Assembly: GCA_041178545.1 (NCBI GenBank) | Contig: JBEGVB010000075.1 | Coordinates: 1-62,885 of the forward strand | DNA from: JBEATZ01 sp041178545 | GTDB taxonomy: Bacteria > Planctomycetota > UBA1135 > UBA2386 | Direction of reading: 5' to 3' | DNA: 62,885 bases | Part shown: piece after piece, positions 10,069 to 19,417 of the stretch | Layout of the letters: every line of letters starts with the position of its first letter | Numbering within the stretch: the stretch's first letter is position 1 | The notes under the pieces: model-generated | Seen by the model: the letters and a program-made list of their open reading frames with translations, nothing else | Databases searched by the model: none | What the model was told of the DNA's origin: nothing | Position numbers and translations under genes: made by a program

Positions 10069-10695
10069 GTGCTCAACGAACCCACGGACTTCTGCCGTCT
10101 CTGGCTGTTCCGTCACCCCGAACTCGATGCCTCCTGCAGCGCGGTTGCCGTCGGCGCCGGTGCGGCTGGCCTGAGCAGGCGCGGACGCAGCCAGGTGCTG
10201 CAGTGGATCGAGTTGCTGAAGGACGTCGAGGTGGGCGAGGTCCACTGCGGGCCGCAGCCGCAGTGTCACGACCCTGCGCGCGCGCTGGCCCAGCACCGCC
10301 AGCTGGAGGCGAGGGTGGACAGCCTGCTGCGCGACCAGGAGATGGGCCGCTGGCAGGGCAGGCGGTGGGACGAGGTCATGCAGACGGAGGACGGCGCGGT
10401 GCGCACGTTCTTCAGCGAGTTCGGCGACGCGAAGGCCCCGGGCGGCGAGAACCTCGGCGAGGCCGTCGAGCGCGTGCTGCAGTGGTGGACTGCAACGGCC
10501 CCTTCGGTGCTCGGCAAGAACCTCGCGGTCGTGCTGCCCGGGTCCGTGCTCTCGGGATTCGCTGCCGCAATGCTCGGCATGCGACTCTCGCGCTGCGTGA
10601 GCCTCAACCTGCCCCACGGGGGCCTCGGCGTGCTCGACGTCTTCCAGAACGGCACGCGCATCGGCACGTGGAACGCGACCGCGCTGCTGCGCTGA
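10069..10695 (+). CDS. Degenerate histidine-phosphatase-superfamily protein
   Basis: About 208 residues. The N terminus LWLFRHPELDA matches the RHG/RHA core of phosphoglycerate-mutase-like phosphatases with RHP instead. The region GLSRRGRSQVLQW and the later EMGRWQGRRWDEV block, then GENLGEAVERV, follow the family order. The second catalytic histidine, normally in a VSHGG-like motif, is replaced by VVLPGSVLSG. Activity is therefore doubtful; it may be a binding protein. The start is uncertain; the GTG at 10069 gives the shortest leader before the core motif. It is divergent from the KaiC-like gene by 73 bp, which hints at shared regulation. Confidence 0.6.
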   Translation: MLNEPTDFCRLWLFRHPELDASCSAVAVGAGAAGLSRRGRSQVLQWIELLKDVEVGEVHCGPQPQCHDPARALAQHRQLEARVDSLLRDQEMGRWQGRRWDEVMQTEDGAVRTFFSEFGDAKAPGGENLGEAVERVLQWWTATAPSVLGKNLAVVLPGSVLSGFAAAMLGMRLSRCVSLNLPHGGLGVLDVFQNGTRIGTWNATALLR

Positions 10696-10710
10696 GGCCC
10701 TCGCGCCAGC

Positions 10711-12261
10711 TCAGTCCGTTGCGCGGAACCCTGCGGAGCGCACCATCAGTGCGAGGTCGCGCGGGTCAGCTCCCTTGTGACGGCTGTCCAGCCCCACGTT
10801 GGTGCGCAACTCGACCCGGTGCTGGCGCTGCGGCAGCCCACGGGCCTCGAACCGGACCTGCTGCCAGCCCTGGTGCAGGCGTGCAGGTGCCCCGAGCGGC
10901 TTGCCGTCTGCGAGCACGGTGAGTTCCTGTCCGGACTCGAGCGGGGTGCCGAGGTCCACGACGAAGGGTGTGTCCCCGCGCGGCGTCAGCCACAGCGTGG
11001 CACTGCGACCGACCCAGCGGAACGGCCTGCCCTCTGCGTTCTCCGCCGGCTGCCAGCCGACGTCGATGCCGCGTTCGTCCGTGCCCACGACGAGTTCGTG
11101 GCGGGCGTACCGGGGGCTGGTGGCGACCTCCGTGAGCAGGGCAAGGGTCCTGCGCGCGGTCTCGTCCCACGAGAAGCGGGCGGCCTGTGCGATCCCGCGG
11201 GTGCGCAACTCGGCGCGCAGCGCGGGGTCGGCCAGCACTCGGCCGATGGCCGCAGCCAGTGCCATGACGTCGTGCGGGTCGTCGACGTAGACGACGGCAT
11301 CGCCGCCCACCTCCGGGATCGAGGACACGCGCGTCGTGACCACCGGGGTGCCGCAGGCCATGGCCTCGATCACCGGCAGGCCGAAGCCCTCGTACACGGT
11401 CGGGTAGGTGAAGCAGGTTGCAGTGTTGTAGAGCGCGACGAGTTCCTCGTCGGTGACGAAGCCAGTGCAGTGGACCCGGTCGGTGATCCCGAGGCGCTCG
11501 ATGGCGTGGAACACGTCCGAGTTCTTCCAGCCGCCGCCGCCGGCGATCACCAGCTTGCCGGGTGCGTCACCCGATGCGACGAGTCGTGCCCACGCGTGCA
11601 CGAGCGTGATCAGGTTCTTGCGGGGTTCGACCGAGCCAACGAACAACACGAAGGGTCCTGGGCCGATGGCATCTGCGAGGCGCGGTGGCAACACGGCGCC
11701 GGTGACCGGTCGGTACCGCGGGTCCGCTGCCTCGTGCACCGCAACCACGCGACCAGGTTCGATGGCCACGTGACGGAGGATCTCGCTGCGCGAGAACTCG
11801 CTCACCGTGAGGACCAGGTCGGCGCGCAGCCGAGCCTGCTCCAGCTGTTCGGTGCAGAAGCGGACGTTCTCCTCGGTGCTGAACCCGGGGTGGGCGAGGA
11901 AGGCCACGTCGTGGAACACGCTCACGAGCCTGCCCATGTGCCGACGCGGCACCGCGTGGAACGGGGCGAGGAACACGTCGTGGGGTCCGCCGACCAGCCA
12001 GTCCTTGTCGATCCATCCCTCGTGCCATGCCTTGACCACGAACGGGCGCGGCAGCCAGCCACGCGACGTGCGGAAGTTCGACTGCCGCGGGCGGAACGCG
12101 CGGTCGTAGCGGTCGACGAAGCACTGGTGCAGGAACGGGTGCAGGGTGTAGCGGTTCGTGCGGTCCACCCGCGCGAGCCCTGCGAGCAGTGAGGCGCCAT
12201 AGGAACCGAGCCCGGTCTTGGCCTCGGCGGTGCGCGAAGTGTCGATCCCGATGTCCAGCAT
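10711..12261 (-). CDS. GT4-family glycosyltransferase with C-terminal extension
   Basis: A 516-residue retaining GT-B enzyme. The N-terminal domain begins with IGIDTSRTAEAKTGLG and the nucleotide-sugar half holds FVGSVEPRKNL, HCTGFVTDEEL and the EX7E block YEGFGLPVIEAMACGTPVV, all typical of mannosyltransferase-like GT4 enzymes. After about residue 390 there is a further ~120-residue region rich in beta-strand-like sequence that is not part of the standard fold. It is divergent from another glycosyltransferase at 12431, and both are likely involved in a surface glycan. The sugar is unknown. Confidence 0.85.
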   Translation of the reverse strand: MLDIGIDTSRTAEAKTGLGSYGASLLAGLARVDRTNRYTLHPFLHQCFVDRYDRAFRPRQSNFRTSRGWLPRPFVVKAWHEGWIDKDWLVGGPHDVFLAPFHAVPRRHMGRLVSVFHDVAFLAHPGFSTEENVRFCTEQLEQARLRADLVLTVSEFSRSEILRHVAIEPGRVVAVHEAADPRYRPVTGAVLPPRLADAIGPGPFVLFVGSVEPRKNLITLVHAWARLVASGDAPGKLVIAGGGGWKNSDVFHAIERLGITDRVHCTGFVTDEELVALYNTATCFTYPTVYEGFGLPVIEAMACGTPVVTTRVSSIPEVGGDAVVYVDDPHDVMALAAAIGRVLADPALRAELRTRGIAQAARFSWDETARRTLALLTEVATSPRYARHELVVGTDERGIDVGWQPAENAEGRPFRWVGRSATLWLTPRGDTPFVVDLGTPLESGQELTVLADGKPLGAPARLHQGWQQVRFEARGLPQRQHRVELRTNVGLDSRHKGADPRDLALMVRSAGFRATD

Positions 12262-12430
12262 GGTGGGTCCGGTCCGATGGTATCGGCACCCGCGCGCCGC
12301 CGAGTCAACGGCACCTGGGCCCCTGCATCCTCGTCGCCGTGGTTGTGTCGCGCACGGTCCCGCCGGATCATGCGAGGTGGTCGGACGCGGTGCAGTGCAG
12401 CCGCCGGCACGGCCGAAAGACGAGACGACC

Positions 12431-13390
12431 ATGGCAGCGCGCGTGCAGGTGGTGATCGTGAACTGGAACGGCGAGGAGTACCTCGCCGACTGCCTGCGCG
12501 CCGTCGCTGCACAGGACCATGCGGGCCCTCTCGACGTGCTGGTGGTGGACAACGGTTCCACCGATGGCTCGCTGGACCTGCTCCGTCGGGACTTCCCCGG
12601 CGTCGAGGTGGTGCGCAGCCCGCGCAACAACTACGCGGCAGCCAACAACCTCGGCGTTGCGCGCGGCAGGGGACCGTTTGCCCTGCTGCTCAACACCGAT
12701 GCCGTGGTGGGCCCGTCGACGGTCCGGCTGCTGGTGGAGGCGCTGGAGGCGGACGCACGCGCGGCCTGCGCCGCACCGCTCATCGCCTACCCGGACGGAC
12801 GCATCTTCACGACCGGCATCGTCGAGCGTCGGGACCTGCGCTGGGTGGACCGCGACCGCGGCAAGCGCATGCGTGCGTTCGCGGGCACCGAGGAGGTGTG
12901 GGGCGTCTCGGGCTGCTGCGTGCTCGTGCGCACGGAGGCGTGGCGCGCGGTGGGCGGGCAGGACGAGGCCTTCCACATGTACTACGAGGACGTCGACCTC
13001 GCGCTGCGCTGGCGTGCCGTTGGTTGGCACTCGCTCTTCGTCCCGGCAGCCAGCTGCGTGCACGAGGGCCATGGCTCGATCCGCAAGGCACCGGTCTGGA
13101 AGGACGAGCTGGGGGAGCGCAACCGGCTGCTGGTGCTGGCCCGCCACCGGCCCGACGTCTTCCTCCGCGAACTCGCATCGTCGCCGTGGGTGCACTCCGC
13201 TCCGCGCGACCAGCTCGAGGACATGGTGCCCCTGCTGGCCGAGCGGTTCGGCAGCGACCGCACCCGGGCCCTGGCGGACGTCCGCAGTGCCCTTGCGCAC
13301 GCGCACCGGCCGCGTTGGTCCCTCCGCCGTCGGCTGGGCAAGGTCCGCTGCGCACTGGCTGCGCGTTTCCCGGACTGGTTCGGCTGGTAG
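12431..13390 (+). CDS. Family 2 glycosyltransferase (rhamnosyltransferase-like)
   Basis: A 319-residue soluble GT2 enzyme with VQVVIVNWNGEEYL, VDNGSTDGS, LLLNTDAVV (DXD site), GCCVLVRTEAW and YYEDVDLALRWRAVGW. This combination is typical of dTDP-rhamnosyl or related transferases acting on cell-surface polysaccharide. The C-terminal ~90 residues are basic and may contact the membrane. It ends 3 bp from the convergent MATE gene. The 169-bp gap before it is shared with the divergent GT4 gene and has no clear promoter. Confidence 0.83.
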   Translation: MAARVQVVIVNWNGEEYLADCLRAVAAQDHAGPLDVLVVDNGSTDGSLDLLRRDFPGVEVVRSPRNNYAAANNLGVARGRGPFALLLNTDAVVGPSTVRLLVEALEADARAACAAPLIAYPDGRIFTTGIVERRDLRWVDRDRGKRMRAFAGTEEVWGVSGCCVLVRTEAWRAVGGQDEAFHMYYEDVDLALRWRAVGWHSLFVPAASCVHEGHGSIRKAPVWKDELGERNRLLVLARHRPDVFLRELASSPWVHSAPRDQLEDMVPLLAERFGSDRTRALADVRSALAHAHRPRWSLRRRLGKVRCALAARFPDWFGW

Positions 13391-13393
13391 GGT

Positions 13394-14821
13394 TCAGTCG
13401 ACGCGCATGCGCGTCCGCTGTTCGCCCAGCCGCCTGTGGAGCAACAGCACGAGGAACGCCGCCACGAAGGCAAGTCCGAGGGCGAGGCCCCACCACAGGC
13501 CCTGTGGGTCGCGACCCATGAGGTCCCACAGCCAGATGCCGAGCGGCAGGCCGAGGACCCAGTAGCCGACGAGGTTGGCCAGGAACGGGCTGCGGGTGTC
13601 CCCGAGGCCACGCAGGCAGCCGATGGCCACGACCTGGGCGCCGTCGACGACCTGGAACACGCCGGCGATGGGCAGCAGTGCCGCGGTCCAGTGCAGGATG
13701 CCAGGGTCGGCAGTGAAGAGTCGCCCCAGGGCGGTGGGTCCGGTCGTGTACAGGACCATGAAGCCGCACATCACCAGCACGCCGGACACCATCGCGACCC
13801 GCGCGCTGCGGCGGGCACCGTCGTGGTCGCCCCTGCCCAAGGCCCATCCGATGCGCACCGAGGCAGCCATGCTGATGCCGAGGGGGACCATGAAGCTCAT
13901 CGAGGCGAGTTGCAGGGTGACCTGGTGCCCGCCGAGGGCGGCGGAACCGGACCAGCCGACGAGCAGCATGGTCAGCCCGAAGATGCCCATCTCCAGTGCG
14001 TACTGGGCGCCGATCGGCGTGCCGGCGCGCACCATGCGCCACAGCACGCGCGGGTCGAGGCTCTGGTCGCGGACGTTCTCCTCGCGCAGCCGGGCGAGGT
14101 GCGGTGCCGACTCATGCCACGCCACGGCAAGCAGCATGGCGCACATCAGCCAGCGCACCGCGACCGTTGCCCATGCCGCCCCGGCCACGCCCATCTCGGG
14201 GAACCCCCAGTTGCCGAAGATCCACAACCAGTCCACGAACGCGTTGAGGGCGTTGCCAGCGAGGATGACTGCGATCTGTGCCCGTACCCTGCCATGTGCG
14301 CTCAGGAACGTGCGCAACACGTGGAACCAGAGCAGCGGCAGGATGCCCAGCACGTTGATGCGCGCGTAGGTCGCGGCATCGGGCACGAGCTCTGGCGGCT
14401 GCCCGCACCACGTCAGGAACGTGGCCGAGGGCAGCAAGACGAGTGCGGCGGGCACCGTGAGCAGGAAGGAGAGCACGAGGCCGCGCAGCTTGGTGCGGGT
14501 CACCGCGTCCCGGTCGCCCGCGCCGACGGCCTGCGAGAGCAAGGGGTCGACGACGGTCACCACGCCCATGCAGAACACCATGGCGGCCCACACCAGGTTG
14601 TTGCCCAGTGCCATGGCCGACAGGGCATCGGCCCGGTAGTGGCCCAGCCACAGGATGTCGACGAAGTTGAGCGCCGTCATCCCGAGCTGCGCGAGCGCGA
14701 TCGGTCCGCCGAGGCGCAGCAGGGCGCGGAACTCGGCCCAGGCACCGGTGGTGGGCTGGAGCTCGTCTTGGGTGGGGCCCTGCACGCCGGAGGAGCAGAG
14801 CGATCCGCGCCCCCGAGGCAA
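13394..14821 (-). CDS. MATE-family multidrug/metabolite antiporter
   Basis: A membrane protein of about 475 residues with roughly 12 transmembrane helices in two pseudo-repeats, starting LRLGGPIALAQLGMTALNFVDILWLG and using the family features AMALGNN and VGAGDRDA. The second half has a matching GTPIGAQYALEMG repeat. Such proteins export cationic compounds or lipids using Na+ or H+ gradients. A TTG at 14821 and a GTG at 14785 are both possible starts; GGAG precedes the TTG. It follows the HEAT-repeat gene closely in the same direction and may end the pseudopilin operon. Confidence 0.85.
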   Translation of the reverse strand: MPRGRGSLCSSGVQGPTQDELQPTTGAWAEFRALLRLGGPIALAQLGMTALNFVDILWLGHYRADALSAMALGNNLVWAAMVFCMGVVTVVDPLLSQAVGAGDRDAVTRTKLRGLVLSFLLTVPAALVLLPSATFLTWCGQPPELVPDAATYARINVLGILPLLWFHVLRTFLSAHGRVRAQIAVILAGNALNAFVDWLWIFGNWGFPEMGVAGAAWATVAVRWLMCAMLLAVAWHESAPHLARLREENVRDQSLDPRVLWRMVRAGTPIGAQYALEMGIFGLTMLLVGWSGSAALGGHQVTLQLASMSFMVPLGISMAASVRIGWALGRGDHDGARRSARVAMVSGVLVMCGFMVLYTTGPTALGRLFTADPGILHWTAALLPIAGVFQVVDGAQVVAIGCLRGLGDTRSPFLANLVGYWVLGLPLGIWLWDLMGRDPQGLWWGLALGLAFVAAFLVLLLHRRLGEQRTRMRVD

Positions 14822-14836
14822 GGGCTCCGGTGCGGA

Positions 14837-16093
14837 TCAGAACGGTGCAGCAGGGGGCAGGCCCGGGTCCTCGATGCGGGTCTGGGCGGACGCCCAGGTG
14901 CGGAAGGCATCGATGCTGCTGTGCGGGGCGAGCTTGCTGAGGCGGGCGAGGATCCTCCGCGCACCTGCCCGGGCGAACGAGTGCGCCTCGTCCTCGAGGG
15001 CCGCCAGTTCGATCAGCAGCTGCAGACCCCCGACGTCGCTCGCTCGCAGCTTCATCCTCGCCGCGAAGTACTTCATCGAAGGCTCCCAGTCCGACAGGTC
15101 GGCCGGGAGCCTCGATGCATCGCCGACGGCTGCCGTGTCGAGGCATCGCAATGCCGCGGTGCGGAGTTCGGTCGTCTGGTTGCCGAGGGCCAACTGCCAC
15201 AGGCGCTCGCGCACACGCGGTTCGCCGGCCATTTCCCCCAGCGTGGAGAGCAACAGCGTCTGGTGCTCCGGCGGGAGGCCCTCCAGCTGCTCGACGACCA
15301 CGAGGGCGGTCTTCTCGCCCGGTTCCAGCCTGCCGAGCGCCTGGACCACCAGTGCGCCGGCGCCAGGGTGGTCGACCAGGCTCACCAGGTCGGCTGCCGC
15401 CTCGGCAGGGATCTGGGCCGGGAGTGCACGCCATGCCTGGTCGCGCACCTCTGCGTCTGGCGTGGCGAGGCGCTGGATGGCGGCAATCGTGACGGTTGCG
15501 GGAGCATCCTCGCGGCCCTCGGCGATGGCGAGACCTGCCATCTGGGCAACCTTCTCCTCGTCCTCGACCAGTTCGACGATGCGCGAGGACGGGAGCGGGT
15601 CCATGGGTTCAAGTGCCTTGGCTGCGGCCGCCCGCACGTCCGCACGGTCGTGATCCGTCGCCTCGTGCAGCAGTGGCAGTGCCTCCTCGAGGTCCACGAG
15701 CGCGGCAAGGGCTGCCGCGTCGGCGAACCGAGGGTGGGTGGGGCGTTCGAGCATCCACAGCAGTGGCGTGCCGAGGGACTCCTTCTGCTCCAAGAGTTCC
15801 TCCTGCATGCGCAGGCGCTCTGCCGGCACCCAGCAGCGGCGCAGGCGCTCGAGGGTCTCGACGAGAAACTCGTAGCCGGTGGGAAGGGCCTCGTCGACCG
15901 AAGTCTGTGCGGCAGCAGCGGGCTCCTGTGGCGGTTTCCAGAAGCAGGACGCAAGCCAGCTCGTGGCAACCACTGCGACCAGTGGTGCAACCAAGAGGTT
16001 GCGGGCGTTGCTGCTGCGGCGGGCGGGGTGCCGCGAGGCGCGCGGCAGGTCCTTCCCGTCCCTGACGAGTTCGATGTGCGTTGCGGGTTGCAT
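14837..16093 (-). CDS. Membrane-anchored HEAT-repeat protein
   Basis: A 418-residue protein with a ~30-residue basic cytoplasmic tail and one hydrophobic helix (about 31-50, LLVAPLVAVVATSWLASC). An exported alpha-helical repeat domain follows, with several HEAT-like units in the middle such as RADVRAAAAKALEPM, DAEVRDQAWRALPAQ and TELRTAALRCLDT. HEAT solenoids usually bind proteins. The LASC sequence resembles a lipobox but sits unusually far from the N terminus. It lies 48 bp after the pseudopilin gene, so it may act with the pilus-like or secretion machinery; no enzyme motif is seen. Confidence 0.7.
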   Translation of the reverse strand: MQPATHIELVRDGKDLPRASRHPARRSSNARNLLVAPLVAVVATSWLASCFWKPPQEPAAAAQTSVDEALPTGYEFLVETLERLRRCWVPAERLRMQEELLEQKESLGTPLLWMLERPTHPRFADAAALAALVDLEEALPLLHEATDHDRADVRAAAAKALEPMDPLPSSRIVELVEDEEKVAQMAGLAIAEGREDAPATVTIAAIQRLATPDAEVRDQAWRALPAQIPAEAAADLVSLVDHPGAGALVVQALGRLEPGEKTALVVVEQLEGLPPEHQTLLLSTLGEMAGEPRVRERLWQLALGNQTTELRTAALRCLDTAAVGDASRLPADLSDWEPSMKYFAARMKLRASDVGGLQLLIELAALEDEAHSFARAGARRILARLSKLAPHSSIDAFRTWASAQTRIEDPGLPPAAPF

Positions 16094-16141
16094 GGCGTGC
16101 GGAGAGTGCGGTTGCTCGTGGTGGTCCTGGTGTCCGTCCGG

Positions 16142-17233
16142 TCAGTTGACCGAGATCTCCTGCCAGCCGTTGAATGCGACGTACCTGCCTGCCAGGTTGC
16201 GCGCGATGTTGACGCCGGCTCGGGAGAAGCGGAGGTCTGCGGTGCCGCGCAGGTCGAGCAGGTTGCCCGCGGAACCCATGATGGTCCCGCCGTAGACCTG
16301 GGCGGTACCGGCACCGAAGTTGATCTTGCCGAGCACCAGTACGATGCCGGTCCAGTTGATGGTGCCGGTGATCATCAGGTCACCCGTGACGACCAGCAGC
16401 CCGGCACCGCGAAGGTTGCCGGTGATCTGGGCGTCTCCGTTGCGGTAGACGATGTAGCCCTGGCCCGTGTTCGCGTTGCCGTAGTTGCCGCCGGCAACCA
16501 CGCGGTTGGTGAGAACGAAGTGCGCGGCGTTGCGGGACTCGGCCACGATCGTGTTGATGTCCGGTGTCGCAACGAGGCCGAGACTCGGTGACCCACCGAG
16601 GCCGTCGACCCTGGTCCTCTCGGTGGTGGTGAGCTTGGTCAGCAGTGTTGCGACCGAACCACTCGGGATGGTGGCGATGCCGTAGGTGTCCCCACTGCCC
16701 ACGAGACCACCGCCGATGTGGTGGTTGCGGCCGTTCACCCGGCTCGCGCCGGCGATCTGGATGTCCGCGTAGGGATTGAGCAGCGTGACTGCCGACTCGA
16801 CGTCCGCGAGGAAACTGGTGAAGCCGAGGTACGCAGCAATGCGTCGCTGGCTCGAGCCATGGGTGCCCGAGACGATGATCTGGAACACGTCCTCGTCGGT
16901 CTCGTCGACGGAGGAGTCGCCGTCGTTGTCGAGCCCGTCGCTCCCGAGGTGGTCGGCGTTCGCCACGAAACGTGAGCCACTGGGCAGCGACTCGGCGTAG
17001 GTGTCCCCGTCGTAGAGTTGGCCGAGGCGTGCGTAGTGGAGTGCCACGTCGACACCCGACTCCGCGGCCAGCAGGGCCTGCTCCTCGCCGATCTCGGTCT
17101 GCAGGCGCTGGTTGCGGCCAGTCATGGTCTGCAGGTAGGTGCCCACGAGCAGCAGCAGGGGCACGACTACGACGATGAGGCCGAAGGAGGCGAAGCCATC
17201 CTCGCGGCGAGCCTGTTTCCCGGTGGTGTTCAT
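16142..17233 (-). CDS. PilX-like pseudopilin-associated protein
   Basis: A 363-residue protein with one N-terminal transmembrane helix (FGLIVVVVPLLLLVGTYLQT) preceded by a basic, glycine-containing stretch (RREDGFASF), as in PilX/GspK-type minor pilins. The luminal part has an acidic stretch at about 85-100 (SDGLDNDGDSSVDETDED) resembling calcium-binding thrombospondin-type repeats. The C-terminal half is rich in short beta repeats (ITGNLRGAGLLVVTGDLMITG), as in DUF7305/bactofilin-like folds. Third gene in an operon with two pseudopilins; probably part of a type II secretion or type IV pilus tip. Confidence 0.65.
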   Translation of the reverse strand: MNTTGKQARREDGFASFGLIVVVVPLLLLVGTYLQTMTGRNQRLQTEIGEEQALLAAESGVDVALHYARLGQLYDGDTYAESLPSGSRFVANADHLGSDGLDNDGDSSVDETDEDVFQIIVSGTHGSSQRRIAAYLGFTSFLADVESAVTLLNPYADIQIAGASRVNGRNHHIGGGLVGSGDTYGIATIPSGSVATLLTKLTTTERTRVDGLGGSPSLGLVATPDINTIVAESRNAAHFVLTNRVVAGGNYGNANTGQGYIVYRNGDAQITGNLRGAGLLVVTGDLMITGTINWTGIVLVLGKINFGAGTAQVYGGTIMGSAGNLLDLRGTADLRFSRAGVNIARNLAGRYVAFNGWQEISVN

Positions 17234-17240
17234 GGTGTCC

Positions 17241-17864
17241 TCAGTTGTTTCGCAGGTAGAGGGTCTCTTCCGAGCTGAACCGCTGGATGGTCCCGCCACG
17301 ACGGACGAGTCCAGCGCCCAGCACGATGCGGAGCGTGCGGCCGGTGATGTTGAACTCGCAGTTCTCGACGTTGGAGGCCATCACGACCTGGTTGCCGTCG
17401 TACTCGAGCAGCACCTTGCCCTCGTCGACGAGGCCGTCCTCGTCGTCGTCGCGGTCGTTGTCCTGTTCCTCGGGGTCGATGACGAACACGAAGGATCGCG
17501 GCGAGGTCAGTCCCTGTGCGTTCATCGAGAGGCGGCCGGTGGCGGACCGGAACTGCATCGTCGAGCGGGTCTGCCCGTCGATGGGTTCCATCCAGTCGCC
17601 CACCCGGCTGGCCATCAGGTTGGTGACGTCGTCCTCGTTGGCCTTCACGCGGAAGGAGGACAGCGAGCCGGGGCGCGCGATCTGGCCGATGCGGACTGCG
17701 GAGCGCTGCAGCGTCTCCATGATCTTCGCGACGTTGTCGTCGGCCACGATGTTGCGGCTCGTCCGTTCCGTGCACATGAAGATGACCGCCATCGAGGGGA
17801 TCACCAGTGCGAGCGTGATCATGACCTCGAGCAGTGTGAATCCCTGTTGCGTGCTCTTGTTCAT
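17241..17864 (-). CDS. PilW/GspJ-like pseudopilin
   Basis: A 207-residue prepilin with the class III signal QGFTLLEVMITLALVIPSM: peptidase cleavage is expected after the glycine, leaving an N-terminal Phe with the conserved glutamate at position 5. The exported part contains an acidic insertion EEQDNDRDDDEDGLVDEG (about 131-148) that resembles a calcium-binding loop, like that in the following gene. Its start overlaps the previous pseudopilin stop by 4 bp (ATGA), showing tight translational coupling. Confidence 0.78.
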   Translation of the reverse strand: MNKSTQQGFTLLEVMITLALVIPSMAVIFMCTERTSRNIVADDNVAKIMETLQRSAVRIGQIARPGSLSSFRVKANEDDVTNLMASRVGDWMEPIDGQTRSTMQFRSATGRLSMNAQGLTSPRSFVFVIDPEEQDNDRDDDEDGLVDEGKVLLEYDGNQVVMASNVENCEFNITGRTLRIVLGAGLVRRGGTIQRFSSEETLYLRNN

Positions 17865-18331
17865 CGCCGTTCCCCCATCAGGCACTCCATCGAGAACTCG
17901 CCACCGCGCGTGGCGCCGCGCCACGTGACCGTGGTCCGGACCGTGTAGAGCAAGGCGCCGCTCACGCTGCGGTTGAGGGCGACCGTGATGCGTCCAGGCA
18001 GGCCGTCGCTGTCGCCCTCGCGGGGGGGCAGGCCCTTGGGCTGCCCGTTGGTCCCCGGCACGTCGAAGCCCGTGTTGTGCAGGCTCGGCAGTGTCTCGAA
18101 GTCGACGCTGCGCAACTGCTCGAGCGTGTTGCGGCATGCCGCCATCGCGAGGATCTGCTCGCCGTGGACGCGCCGTTGTGCGGAGTGGGTGACCGCTCCC
18201 GACAAGGCGCCTGCGAGGAGGATCACCACGCTGACGAGCATCACGGTCAACTCGACGAGGCTTGCGCCGCGCTCGGGTGCTCGTGGGTCCGGAGAGGGGT
18301 CCACTGTGACTTCTTGCATGGGTTCGCTCAC
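17861..18331 (-). CDS. PilV/GspI-like pseudopilin
   Basis: A 156-residue prepilin-like protein with an unusually long leader (about 23 residues) before the signal RGASLVELTVMLVSVVILL. The leucine/valine-rich helix and the Glu after LV match prepilins. It is the first gene of the pseudopilin set (PilV, PilW, PilX order), followed by the HEAT protein. The 120-bp gap before it (18332-18451) has no clear promoter. Confidence 0.72.
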   Translation of the reverse strand: MSEPMQEVTVDPSPDPRAPERGASLVELTVMLVSVVILLAGALSGAVTHSAQRRVHGEQILAMAACRNTLEQLRSVDFETLPSLHNTGFDVPGTNGQPKGLPPREGDSDGLPGRITVALNRSVSGALLYTVRTTVTWRGATRGGEFSMECLMGERR

Positions 18332-18451
18332 GAAAGCATGATCGAATCCGTGCTGCCTGCTGCTCTACGGAGCGGGTGTGTGGAGTCCGGGATCGAGACG
18401 GAATCCTCCAGTGCGCGGTCCCATCGGTGCCGCGTCCGTGCGCCGGACCGT

Positions 18452-19417
18452 TCAGCTCGAGCGATTGCGGGCGGTGGGTAGCGAGGTCGCGTGCTCCGCG
18501 ACGGTCCCCACATCGAAACAGTGGGTGAGCCGGCCGAGCAGGTGCTCGAGCACCTCGCGCTTGCGGTCCCAGGGCAACTGCATGCCCGGGAAGAAGCCGA
18601 GGCCTTGCGCCTCCTCGCTGCCCACGAAGTCCAGCGAGTGCAGCAGGTAGCTGGGCGCGAGGGAACTGGCGCGACAAAGCCCGAGGCCGAGCCCGAGGTA
18701 CGACCGCGAGAGGGTGCGCGAGATCCCCTCCAGCCACAGCAGGTAGCTCGTGTGGAAGGGCGTGCGCAGCACGGGCACCACCGTGACCGGCAGGCTCGCG
18801 AGCGGCGGCGTGCCCGGCAGCATGCGCGGACGCTGCGAGCGCAGTACGTCGCCGAGGTTGCCGAACATCGCGTTGCGGCGGCGACGTTCCTCGGTGCTCA
18901 TCCCGGAGCGCAGGAAGTAGAAGGCTCGGGCCAGCGGGCCCACGAACGTTGCCAGCAGGCTCGCGTCGTAACGGAAGCCGCCTGCCCGCAGCACGTCGTG
19001 CGTGTGCGGGTTCTGTGCGAAGCCGGGTGCCCGGAAACCCGTGGGACGCACCCCGAGCACTGCCTCGATGCGGTCTGCGGCCCCGAGCACCTCGCTCTCG
19101 ACCTCGGCACGGGTCAGGGCGGCGAAGTGGGGGTGGTGCCAGTGGCTGTGGCAGCCGATCTCGTGGCCGGCTGCCACGAACGGGCGGATTGCCTCGACGC
19201 GGACCGGGTCGTCCAGGTCGCGCGTGATCACGAACAGGGTGGCGCGCACCCGCCAGCGGTCGAGCAGCGCGAGCAGGCGCTCGCACACCAGCGGCACCAA
19301 CGTGGGGGCCGTCTCCCAGCCCGGCCTGCCGGCGGCACGGAGGTAGGTCCATGCGTCGTCGAGGTCGAGGCTGAGCGAACTGCGCAGCCGGCCCGTGTCC
19401 GGTGCCGTGGGGGTCAC
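18452..19417 (-). CDS. Polysaccharide deacetylase (NodB family)
   Basis: A 321-residue carbohydrate esterase 4 protein. Motif 1 is SLDLDDAWTYL (catalytic base and metal Asp), motif 2 is GCHSHWHHPHF (metal His pair) and motif 3 is FRAPGFA. The C-terminal part (LGFFPGMQLPWDRKREVLEHLL) is typical of members related to peptidoglycan or cell-surface glycan deacetylases. No signal peptide is seen, so it probably acts on a cytoplasmic, lipid-linked sugar. The start is a GTG at 19417. It is divergent from dinB. Confidence 0.85.
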   Translation of the reverse strand: MTPTAPDTGRLRSSLSLDLDDAWTYLRAAGRPGWETAPTLVPLVCERLLALLDRWRVRATLFVITRDLDDPVRVEAIRPFVAAGHEIGCHSHWHHPHFAALTRAEVESEVLGAADRIEAVLGVRPTGFRAPGFAQNPHTHDVLRAGGFRYDASLLATFVGPLARAFYFLRSGMSTEERRRRNAMFGNLGDVLRSQRPRMLPGTPPLASLPVTVVPVLRTPFHTSYLLWLEGISRTLSRSYLGLGLGLCRASSLAPSYLLHSLDFVGSEEAQGLGFFPGMQLPWDRKREVLEHLLGRLTHCFDVGTVAEHATSLPTARNRSS

